From the IMG/VR virus record IMGVR_UViG_3300045790_000709, positions 1 to 41,682 of that record: a stretch of DNA of 41,682 nucleotides; one strand, 5' to 3'. The number at the start of each line of letters is the position of its first letter. The stretch's first letter is position 1. Both the position numbers and the translations under genes were made by a program. Below are positions 19,092 through 30,500 of this stretch, one piece after another. The notes under the pieces were generated by a model. The model did no database searches. It worked only from the letters and a program-made list of their open reading frames with translations, and had not been told where the DNA came from. Source of the stretch: a virus.

Positions 19092-19778
19092 ATGCCATTA
19101 CCACTATTAGCACTTGCAGCGCCTATGATTATAGGTGGTATTCAATCTGCTATTTCAAACAATCGAGCTAACAACATGAGTAACGATATATCAAATGCGC
19201 TTGGTACTGTTACTGATATAATGAACAATAGAGCTCCTGTTTATGATGCTTCTGATAAAATTAGAGACATGAAGAGCATGGTAGTAAATCCTTATGCTAA
19301 TTTAGGTGTAGCAACTCAAGCTGCTGAAATGCAAGTTGAACAATCTGATCTAGCTTTAGCTAATACTTTAGATACAATAGCTCAGTCAGGTTTAGGTGGC
19401 GGTGGAGCAACTGCGCTTGCTCAAGCGGCATCAAGAAGCAAAAGAGGTGTTTCTGCTAGTATAGAACAACAAGAAGCTCAAAATGAAAAATTAAGGGCTC
19501 AAGGTGAGCAGCAAAGATCTCAAGCTTTAATGAATATAGAATCACAAGCAATTTCAGCTGAAGAAAGAGCAGCTCAAGGCGAAGACGCTAGAGTTCAAAA
19601 TCAATTAGATAGAGCTTATGGTGAGTACGATTTTTTAAGATCAAGACAAATGGGTATTCAAGATGCTGGAAACGCAGCCATGATGGCAGGTATATCAGGA
19701 ACAACAAGTTTACTAACTGGATCTTTAGGAACAGAAGGTGGTGGATTATCTTTTATGGGTAATAAGATTGGTGGTTAG
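19092..19778 (+). CDS. ejected-core / internal virion protein (gp14-like)
   Basis: This 228-residue protein begins with a hydrophobic, Ala-rich helix (LPLLALAAPMIIGGIQSA, 2-19). A long Gln/Ala/Glu-rich helical region follows (about 60-185), then a Gly-rich tail (GTEGGGLSFMGNKIGG). This layout matches T7 gp14-type ejected proteins, which leave the virion first and form a pore in the outer membrane. Its position ahead of a 582-residue and a 3126-residue protein parallels the T7 gp14-gp15-gp16 order. The assignment is by architecture and order, since the sequence family diverges greatly. A signal-like start is present but there is no cleavage motif, as expected for a capsid-packaged protein. Confidence 0.65.
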   Translation: MPLPLLALAAPMIIGGIQSAISNNRANNMSNDISNALGTVTDIMNNRAPVYDASDKIRDMKSMVVNPYANLGVATQAAEMQVEQSDLALANTLDTIAQSGLGGGGATALAQAASRSKRGVSASIEQQEAQNEKLRAQGEQQRSQALMNIESQAISAEERAAQGEDARVQNQLDRAYGEYDFLRSRQMGIQDAGNAAMMAGISGTTSLLTGSLGTEGGGLSFMGNKIGG

Positions 19779-19800
19779 TAACGAGATATAAAAAAGAAAA

Positions 19801-21549
19801 ATGAGTCAAAGTAAAGTAAGTTTAAAATCAAGAGATTTTTCAGCTGATGCAGTTAGAAATGTTCAGTCAGTTACACAGGTGGGTCTTAATAGACTACAGC
19901 AGTTAGCTAAAAATCAATTACAAGAAAGAAAAGATACTCAAAAAGCATTATTGTTGGGTTCTGCAAAAACTGACCAGTTAATAGAGTCTTATATTACGCA
20001 AACAAAAGATGCCAATACTCAGATGTCAGCAGAGGGAGATGCGTATGTACGACAAGAAGCTGAAAAAATAGGTAAGTTGTATGCTAATTCAATAAAGCCA
20101 GGAGCTAGTGATGAAGATAGAAAAACGTATACAGACGCTAATACCATAGGTCTGCGTAATTTACAGTCTATTGCAACAACAGTTAGTCAAATTAGCAGTA
20201 ACGAAAATGTAGCTACTCTACACACTTCTGCAGTTAGTAATAACTCTGCTTTAAATAGATTAACTAGAGACTCTCAACAAGAAACTCCGCATTGGAATTT
20301 TCAATCTGTTTTAGGAACTGGTCAATTTAAAGATTTAAAAATAAAAAACGATGATAACAATCAAGTTAATATTAGCGCTACGTCTCTAGGTGATAATAAT
20401 TTAATTGTTGACATAAACGCTTCGGCTTTTAATAATGCTTTGTTAAGAACTGGTGAAACTTCAAGCCAGCAGGTTATACAACAAGATGACATTATAATAG
20501 AAAGAGATGGCGTGTGGTTTAAAAGCTTTGAAAATGAACTAAAAGGAATAACAGGACTTCTTGAAGGTGTAAAAAAAGTAGAAAGTAAATTTGATAGAGC
20601 TAAAAACAAAAAAACTGTTGTACAATCAGAAGGACCAGTGGATATATATCAAAACTTAATTGGAGATCCTAATAATAAACAATTGCTTTTAGGTAAAACT
20701 GGTGCAAGTAGTTTTAATAAAACATGGGATCAATTAGAACTAAACGGATTTTTAGGTGATAATCCACTTAAAGATATAAGTTGGAATACTTTTAATGATA
20801 AGGATGAGCAAAGAGCAATTGATAAATTAAATAAAGAATATAATAGTGGAGTTTATAATGACAATACAAGTGCAACTTCTGGTAATATTTTAGATCCAAC
20901 CCCTGATGATAATAAGTTTACATTAGAAGATTACAGAGAAGTTCAAGGTGAATTTAAAAATTTAGCAGCTGAAGGTATGGCAAGATTAGCTGAAAGATTA
21001 ATTGGTAATAGAAGTGAAACAGTTGTTAGTATTAAAGAGCTCGATGATTATTATAAAGTAACTAATAAAACAACTGGTAAATCAGAATATACTCCTAGTG
21101 GTAAGCAGACATTAAGGTCTGATTATGACAACTTGTGGACAAGCAAATTAACCAATTCAATAGTAAACGCGGAGTTTAATGACTTTAAAGGAGTGGTTAA
21201 AGAAATAGAAAATAATCCAAAGGCTTTTGGTGTAGATACTAAAGGTGGTTTTGATGTGGCTACTGGTGCTAAAATAAAAGAAATGTTTCCAGGAACATCT
21301 TTTGGAACAATGCAAGACGATGCTGTTTACGAATTTAATAAAAAAGACCCTCAAAGAAATGAAATAATAACTAAGCCTGAATTTTTTGATTTTGATAATA
21401 ATGGAGGTTTAGATGAAAATGGAAAAAATACTATGTGGAATTTGTTAGGCGTAGACGATTACGAACAAGCTATATTTTCTAATCCTACAGAAATGAAATT
21501 AGTTTATCCAAATTACAAACCTTCAGCTTCATCATACCAAAAGAAATAA
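19801..21549 (+). CDS. ejected-core / internal virion protein (gp15-like)
   Basis: This 582-residue protein is polar and largely helical, with no membrane segment. The first 150 residues are Gln/Lys/Ala-rich helices (VTQVGLNRLQQLAKNQL). By order it corresponds to T7 gp15, the middle component of the ejected conduit. Near the C-terminus, DFDNNGGLDENG (530-541) resembles an EF-hand or dockerin-type calcium loop, although the last position is Gly and not Glu. The gene starts ATGAGTC behind AAAAAAGAAAA and ends 11 bases before the giant gene. Function is inferred from context. Confidence 0.6.
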   Translation: MSQSKVSLKSRDFSADAVRNVQSVTQVGLNRLQQLAKNQLQERKDTQKALLLGSAKTDQLIESYITQTKDANTQMSAEGDAYVRQEAEKIGKLYANSIKPGASDEDRKTYTDANTIGLRNLQSIATTVSQISSNENVATLHTSAVSNNSALNRLTRDSQQETPHWNFQSVLGTGQFKDLKIKNDDNNQVNISATSLGDNNLIVDINASAFNNALLRTGETSSQQVIQQDDIIIERDGVWFKSFENELKGITGLLEGVKKVESKFDRAKNKKTVVQSEGPVDIYQNLIGDPNNKQLLLGKTGASSFNKTWDQLELNGFLGDNPLKDISWNTFNDKDEQRAIDKLNKEYNSGVYNDNTSATSGNILDPTPDDNKFTLEDYREVQGEFKNLAAEGMARLAERLIGNRSETVVSIKELDDYYKVTNKTTGKSEYTPSGKQTLRSDYDNLWTSKLTNSIVNAEFNDFKGVVKEIENNPKAFGVDTKGGFDVATGAKIKEMFPGTSFGTMQDDAVYEFNKKDPQRNEIITKPEFFDFDNNGGLDENGKNTMWNLLGVDDYEQAIFSNPTEMKLVYPNYKPSASSYQKK

Positions 21550-21560
21550 TTAAATTAAAT

Positions 21561-24500
21561 ATGGAAGAAATATATTTATCACCAGATGGTTTATATGAAT
21601 ACTCTATTGCTGAATTACAAGAGGCAGCGAAAGAAAGCAAAATAAATTTTGAAGAGTTTATTTCCTCTAGAGGCTTTAAGTTAAAAGGTAGTGAAGTAGA
21701 GGAGACTGTTGAAGTAGAAGAAAAAAAGCCTGAACCTAAAGATCCACCTGCTGAGAAACCTAAAAGCAATGTTCCTGACTGGGCTTTTGACGCTGCAGGT
21801 ATTATTGATCCAATTCAAGAACCTACTAAAGCTGAGTTGTTAATGAAAAAACAACCAGAAGGTAAAGAGTTATATGAAGCAGACTCAGAAACACTCACAC
21901 TTCAAGGTGATATAGCTAAAGATAATGTATTTTACGATGAAGAAGATATTGCTGTAAAAGATTTTGAAGAGGCTTATACTTCAGGCCAGTTCAATAACTG
22001 GTTACAGTCTCCAGATCAAATAGCAGCTGCTGAAAAACAAGCTAAAGCTGAAGAACTTGTTGTTAAACCTAGCATACAAACTGCTTTAATAAACGATGAG
22101 TATACTGTACAAGATATAAGAGACTTTCAAAGTGTAGGTGTAGAAGGACTTCCTGATCTTTCTAATTTTGAGGATTCTACTAAGCAATTAAAATATAATT
22201 TAAATAGTTCTGGTATTTCGTCAATTAAAGAAGCTCTGAAAAAAAGTAATATATATAATACTTTTGAAAAAGCTAATGCAGAATTGAATAGTGATAAGCG
22301 TTTTAATTATGTTTCTGATATTATCTTAAAAGATAATAGTGAAATATTAGAAAAAGAAATACCAAAAAAAGTAAATAACTGGTTGTTAAATAACATGATA
22401 GAGACATCTAATGATAGAGCTAAAAATTATTTGGGATCTGATTTATATAATAAATATTTAAAAGCTGATAGTAAAGGTAAAAATGAAATATTAAAAGAAA
22501 AGTTTAATTCTAAAAATATAGAAGCACTAGTAGATGACAAAGGTAATTTTGTAGATACTAGTAGAGTAAGTCCAAAACAAAAAGAAGAAATAGTAACTAA
22601 ACAAATAGAAGAAGTAACTGAATACACCAATATGGGTACTCAGTCTTTGCTTAAGATATTTAAATCTACTGAAAATGAATTAGCTTCTTTAGCAAATACT
22701 TTAGTTAGTAAAGGTGAAGAGGGTATATACGACGATGCTTTACTTGTACAAAAAGGTAATGAATTATTAGGTGATTTATTTCCTTCTTTAATGCCTGAAG
22801 ATGAAAAAACTTTACGTAATGATTTTAATGACTTAAAGTTTATGGCTAAAACAGGTGTTGTGCCTAAAGCGCTTAGCTATTTACCACAAGGTGAAAGTCA
22901 GCTAGTTTCAGATTACAATAAAACATTAAGAAAACTTCAAACAATACAACTAGCTGTAGGGTTAAATGTAGATTTAACTAAGCTAGATAGAGAAAGCACC
23001 GGAGACATATTAGGTGAAGAAACTGAAAAAGCTTTTGGTTTTGGCGAGATGACTTTGGGTATTAATGAAATGCAGAATACTCTTTTATATGAGATGCAAG
23101 ATGAACTTGGTTTTGAAGCTAAAAAAGAAGAAATTGCTAGATTAGGTTTACCAGGAGAGTTGTATGTTAAACAGCCTAAGTTAGATGACCAAGGTAATAT
23201 AGTTAGAAACGATCAAGGTAATATAGAATATGACGCTATAAATTACGAAAGAATGTTATCTACTTTACCAGGCTTTACAAAAATGAGTATGGAAATAGCT
23301 GGAACTTTTCTTATATCAGGAGGCGTAGGTAATATAGCTAAAATAACTAATGGTATTGGAGATTTAATAGCTATAAATATGGCTCGTTATGGTGGAATGT
23401 CTTCAAAAGCCGCTTTAAAGTTTGGTGAATTTTCTGCAGGAGTTTTACAAGAATCTTACGGTTTAGTGGGTAGTAATACTATAGGTAGTAATCTTTTTGG
23501 CTCAGAAAAAATGCCAGTTATACCTTTTGCAGTTGGATCTCAGTTAGGTCATTTAGGTATTAATTGGTTAAGTAAAGTAATTCCTAAGGGTGTAGCTAGA
23601 TACGCTACTGAGAATCAAGCTTTTGGCAATGTAGTTGACTTTGTTAATAAAATGCCAGGTGGATCTACTATTGGTGGCGCTGTAAAATTTACAACTGCAC
23701 CTTTAATTAGTGCTGGAGCTATAAGAGGTGGTGAATTTACAAGTGGTCTATTAGATGTTGCTAAAGGTGAGCAAAGCATGGATGAACTATGGCATCATAT
23801 TACAGATGTAGATAGTTTTGTAGAAACTTATGGAGCTTTATTATTTATGTCTGCTGCACACCCTACTCAGATAATGAAAAAAGCTGTAGATAATTTTCAG
23901 TACGATATGTTAAAGCTTCAAACTGACATGCCGTCTTGGAATAAATTAGCTTTAGACTTAGGATTAGAAGTTAGAGGTCAAAAAAAAGGTAGTGGTAAAA
24001 CTAGTTGGACTAGAGGCGAAATTGATAAAGCAGTTAAAGAGAAATCTACAGAAATAATTAACAACACTGAAATTACAGCTAAAGAAGCAGATCAACAAAT
24101 AACTAACCTTAAAGCAACAGGTAAAAGACTAGGTATTAAAAGACAATTAGATGTTGAAGCTAATAAAGCTAAAAGTATAGAAAATTGGAATACAACTTAT
24201 AAAAACTTACAGAGAACTATAAATTCTATAGGCAAAGGTAATGAAGTAAATGTTACTGATATTACTAATTTGGTAGAAGCTGGTATTGCTAATGGTGGTA
24301 CTTCACCAATTTTAGAGTTAAAGACTATAGGTTTAGATAGTAAAACGGCTACAGATCTTTATAAATTTTCTCAAACTTCATATAACGAGGCTCAAAACTA
24401 TTTTAAAGATGTTAAGAGTAGTAATTTTAAAAAATATGTAGAAAGCGGCATAACAGAAATGAATGCTAAAAACGCTAAAGATAATTTAAACACCATGTTG

Positions 24501-27500
24501 AAAGATCGTACTATAAGCAACGCAGCTTATAATACTCAATTAGCAGAAGTAGAATCTGTAATAGAACTAGAAACAGCTAAGCAAGAAAGTTTAATAGATT
24601 TAGCGAAAGGAGATACAGAGATTAGAATAAAAGAAACTAGAGACTATGCAGACCAAGTTATAGCAGAAGGTTCTGAAGTAAAAGAATTAAATAATGAAGA
24701 ATACACTAAGTTAAAGTCTAGTTTAGATGGTAAAGAAAACACTTCTGCTGGCTTTGGTTTTCAAACCACTATAGATGGTAAACCTACTTTTGTAATAAAC
24801 AAAGACGCTATGGTACCTAACAAAGGTGAATATAGATATTCTTCTGGTGGTAAAGACTATGTTGTAAAAGGTTTTCAAGGATCAACACTTAAACATGAAG
24901 TATTCCACCCTGTTTTTGAAAATAAATTTTCAATTGAGTCAGTGGAGAGAAGAGCTAGAAAATTAGCAGGCGTAGAGGGTGATATAGATGCTGCTAGAGA
25001 GACTATTATTAGACAAGATATAGAATATATAGATCAATTTAAAGAACGCCTTAAAGAGCTTGGTGTATTCAACAGAGTTGAACAAGAAATGAAATTAAGA
25101 CCTGGTTATAATGAGTTAATAACTAAAGGAGAAAGAAGTGTTGAAATAGAAAAAGAATTTATAAATGAATTTTTAGAACTACAAAACGAAGGAGCTTTAA
25201 ATAATTTAGTTAAAGATATTAAATTTAAAGAAGTAAGTGCAGATGTAATAACAGAACTTAAAAATGGTGCAGATATAGCTGATTACTTTTTTACTGGTGT
25301 AGAGCAAACACCTGAAGGAAAAGCAAAAGTAAAACAGGCACAAGAAGCTTATAAAGAGTTAGTAAAAGATGGTAAAGCAACCGTGCAAACTTCTGAAAAG
25401 AATTTACAAAGTTTAGCTAAAGAGTATAAAGAAAATCCTAATACTATAGAGGTTGAAAAAATTGGAGAATTAATACAGCAATATACAGCCAGCGGTATAG
25501 ATGCTTTAAAAAGAATAGCTAATACGGGTAAAAGAAAAGTTCCGGTTAATACTAAAGATCCTAACGTAAGAAATGGTATAGCTGATCTTTTAGTTTTAGA
25601 ATTTGATAGCTTTATTAGAAACTACGATCCTGCTAAAAGCAAGACTAGTACTTACATGAATCTAATAGCCGAGCGTATATTACCTAAGTATGTTGAAAAA
25701 TTTAAACCTAATGAAAATATTAGAATAGATGATTTAACAAGAGAAGTTGCAGACACTAAAACTCCTGAAACAGATTTAATAGATAAAGAATCTGCTCCTG
25801 TAGAAACTGAAAGGTTAGTAAGTGTATTTGAAGGTAAGGAAGCTAAAGCCAAACAAAAAGAAATTATAGAGGTATTTAAAGACTTAAGATCTAATCCTGA
25901 GAAATTAGAAGAAGCTAGAATTAAAGGATTTGGTGGTACGCCTAAAGAACAGTTAAGTAAAGTAGCGGAATTATTATTTAATATACCTGATGGAACTAAA
26001 GTTAGTAATCCATCTAAAAATGTTTTACCTACAATAAACATAGTTGATTCAAAAGGTAAAAAGATCTCTAAAAAACAATTAGATGCAGGTGAAAAAGGAA
26101 TTATAGATGCGAAAGACTTTCTATCGCTAAGAGATTACTTTAAAGATAAAAACAATTTAAGAAGATTTTTAAACGCGTCTTTACCCGAGTATAACGTAAA
26201 CACTCCACAGTCAATTATAAATGTAAAAGGAGAAAACATACAAGTATCTCCGGATGTTGTTGGTAGAGGAATAAGATTACCAGACAAAATATATGACTAC
26301 TTTTACGAGCAGTTTGTAGATCCCACTGGAGTAATGACTAGCCCTAGTGGAAGAAGTAAAGGTAAAACAAGTCAGGTTCCAAAAGTTTATAAGATAAAGC
26401 CAGAGTTTAGAAAACCAACTAATGAGGTTATAGATAAAGTATCTAAAGATATATTAGCAGATGTAAAGCTTAACGATTTACCAAGCGAGTATAATAGAAC
26501 TATAGCTCAGCTTGTTAAAGGTATGTCACTAGTAGAAACTATGGCAGTATCTAATCAAGCTAAAAGAACTAAGCTACCTGCAGAAACAGCTGCTGAAAAA
26601 CAACTAATAGCTGATATTAAGTCTTCTTCTAGTAAGTTATCTATGTCTGAAAAGATAGCTAAAGCTACTGAATTAAAAAGAAGTAATTTTGATTTAGAAT
26701 TTAATTCTAAAAATATAAAAGATTTAAAACTTGATAAAAAAGAAAATGAAGTTGTTAAATCAATATTTAAATTACCTAAAGAAGCTGTAGAAGAAATAAG
26801 TAAAGCTTATTCTATAGATTTATCTAATAAAAAAGTTATTGACAATATAATTAAATCAGATAAAAAAGCTGCCGAAGCTTTAGCTGATGAAATAGTAGAA
26901 AACAATCCTGACTTAAGTAAAGAAGAAATATTAAAAGATATAAAAGATTCTGGACTTAAGTGGAGAAACTGGTCTAAAGTTAATAAAATTGAAAATATAC
27001 CTTTACAAGAAAAATTATCGTCAGAAAATATAACAGCTTATAAAAACTTTGGAAACAAGTTTTTAGATAATATAGTTAAAAAGTTAGGCGGATTAGAAAA
27101 TTTATCTAAAGATATTACTTCTTCCTTAACTTCTACTTTAGGTTTTGGCAATGCTATGACTAGTATACCTAGAATAAACTCGCAAGGTAATAAAGCGCCT
27201 AGTGTGTTATCTAAAACTCAAATGGCTACTAGGTCTGAAATAGAAGCTTTAGGCATAAAATATAAACCTGATTACTCTTATAGTAGAAGTGAGCAAAGTA
27301 AAATAGCAAGATCTATCAGTGATGTTCAAGCAATAGAAAGACTTTTAGAAAGAGAAGCTAAAGATGCTATTAAGCCTACTAAAAGATTTGAAAAAATTAA
27401 ATACGCTTGGCAACCTAAATGGGATTACTCTACAAAAGGTATTAAAAAATTAGGAGAAGAATATGCAGATAAATTAAATAAAGATTCTAATTACACTATA

Positions 27501-30500
27501 GAAAATTTTGTTAGAGATATAAGAAATGACTTAACACATCCAGAACTTAGAAATTCTGTTGATGGTTATGAGAAAACAATGGAAGCTAATAGCGAGCTGT
27601 TAAATGTGGCCTATGAAAGCTTGTCAGATTATTATTTCAAATCTAAAGATAAAACTCTTGCTTTAAAAGATATATCAAATTTTCTCCAACAACAAACAAA
27701 CGCAGCTACTGGTTTATTTAAAGGAATGGCTAGTATGGAAAGTGCTACAACTAGACCAACTGAGCAAGAAGTAAAAGGAAGAACTCACAATGAGCATCAA
27801 ACAGATCTTTTAGCTGCTAATCAAAATTTTATAGGTTTATTAAAAAAATATAAAAGTAAAAACAAAACAGGTTTTAAAGAGCAATTAAGAAATTTAACAG
27901 ATCAATTTAAACAAGCTTTAATATCAAGAGAGACACAAAGGTTTAAAGATGATCCAGCTAGAGGTGGGGCAGGTAAAATGTCTTCAGAAAATTACTTAGC
28001 TAATACATTTGCAGATGGATCAGCTATTAATCAAATAATTTTAGGAGGTCCTAATAAAGGTAAAACAGTTTTAGAAGTTTTACAAAATGAATATGGAAAT
28101 AAAATAGTATTAGAAGCTCTTAAAGATACTCCTAAAAACAAAGTTACCGAAGGTGTAATAAGATCTATACAAAAAATAGAGTACGAGAAAGAATTTAAAA
28201 AAGTTAAGAAAAATAACATAGAAATACTTGACGAGCCCGGTGTTATGAACACTAGTGAAAAAATGACTGCTGAAGAGTTAGTTAAAAAAGCTAGAACTAT
28301 TGACAAAGCTTTGCAAATGGCTGATCGTCCTAATATGCCTAAGAAAAAGATTAGAATATTTGATTTTGACGACACTGTAGCTAGAACAAATAGTAAAGTA
28401 TTTGCAGAAAGAGAAGGTGAAAGAATAGAACTTACAGCAGAAGAATTTGCTGAAAAAGGTATGGAACTTATAGATCAAGGTTATGAAATGGATTTTACAG
28501 ACTTTAATAAAGTTGTTGAAGGTAAAAAAGGTCCGTTGTTTGATTTAATAAAGAAACTTAAAGAAGCACCAGGCGAAAGAGATATATTCATATTAACTGC
28601 TAGGGCTCCTGAAGCTCAAGGTGCTATATATGAATTTATGAAAGCTATGGGAGTGGAAATACCTTTAGAGAACATAACAGGACTAGGTAGATCAGAAGGT
28701 GAAGCTAAAGCTAACTGGGTAATAGACAAAGCTGCAGAAGGTTATAATGATTTTTATTTTGCAGATGATGCGCCTCAAAATGTTAAAGCAGTTAAAACGG
28801 CTCTTGATGTTATAGACGTTAAATCAAAGGTTCAACAAGCTAGATTAAATACTAGTGAAAAAATGAACACTACATTTAACGAAATATTAGAACAGTCGAC
28901 AGGTATAGATGCTGTAAAAGTATTTTCCGACGTTAAAGCTCAAGTAAGAGGCGGTAAGAAAAAAGGGCAAAAATTCTTTATACCACCGTCAGCTGAAGAC
29001 TTTTTAGGTTTACTTTATACTACAATGCCTAAAGGTAAGAAAGGTGAAAAGGCTATGAAGTTTTATCAAGATGCTTTACTTGATCCTTATACTAGAGCTA
29101 TGACAAACTTGTCTACATCGAGAGTAAATCTTATGGCTGACTTTGCTGCTTTGAAAAAACAATTAGATGTACCTAAAGATTTAAAAAAAGAAACAGAATC
29201 AGGGTTTACAAAAGAACAAGCTACAAGAGTTTACTTATGGAATAAGATGGGTGAGAAAATACCTGGTTTGTCTAAAGCAGATTTAAAAGAATTAAATGAT
29301 GTAATAGAAAAAGATCCTAAGTTAAAAGTATTTGCTGATGAAATATTATCTATAACTAAAGGTGATGGTTATTCTAAACCAGGTGAAGGCTGGGCTAATG
29401 GAACTATAACAACAGATCTAGTAGATATACTGAACACTACTAAGCGAGGTAAGTATTTAGAAACTTGGAAAGAAAATGTAGATGTTGTGTTTAGTAAAGA
29501 CAACTTAAATAAACTTGAAGCTGCTTACGGTAAGAAATATAGAGAAGCTGTAGAAAACTCTTTATCTAGGATGAAAAAAGGTAGTAATAGAGTAGCAGGA
29601 GGAAATAGATTAAGCAATCAAGTTCTTGATTATATAAACAACTCTACTGGTGTTACTATGTTTATAAATGCTAGATCAGCATTACTACAAACTATATCAG
29701 CAGCTAACTTTATTAACTGGAGTTTTAATAATCCTTTTCAAGCAGGAAAAGCATTTGCTAATCAACCTCAGTTCTGGAAAGATTTTAAACAATTAATTAA
29801 TTCTGATTATTTAAAAGATAGACGTAATGGGTTAAAGCTTAATATATCAGAATCTGAAATATCTAATGCTGCTAAAACATCTAAAAATAAAGCTAAAGCT
29901 GTTTTAAGTTATATACTTGAAAAAGGTTATGCACCTACTAAATATGCTGATAGCTTCGCTATAGCATTTGGTGGCGCTTCTTATTACAGAAACAGAGTTA
30001 AAGATTTAATGAGAAACAAAGGCATGTCTGAAGCTGAAGCTAATAAGCAAGCTTTGATGGACTGGACAGCTGAGTCAGAAAAATCACAACAATCTTCTGA
30101 TCCTAGTAAAATATCTGCACAACAGTCTAGTGATTTAGGTAGAGTTGTATTACAATATGTTAATACTCCAATGCAATATGCTCGTATGCAAAAAAGAGAT
30201 GTTCAAGATATTGTAAATAAAAGAGCTATGCCAGGTAAAACTTTAGCTCAAAGTAATAGAGTTAGAGTGTCAAGAATAATATATTATGCAGCAATACAAA
30301 ACATGGTATTTAATGCACTACAACAAGGATTATTTTCTTTAGGATTTGGTGATTCAGATATTTCAGATGACGAAGAAAAAAAATTAGTTAAAGCAGCTAA
30401 CGGCATGCTTGATTCCAGCTTAAGAGGTTTAGGTTTTGGTGGTGTTACAGTTCAAGTGTTAAAAAACTTAGGTATAGACATATACCAAAGATCTAAGAAA

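Noticed and set aside
25652-26041. 129-codon - strand frame inside the giant virion gene
   Set aside because: It is antisense to an intact frame and has the Leu/Ser/Phe-rich composition typical of antisense shadows of AT-rich genes.
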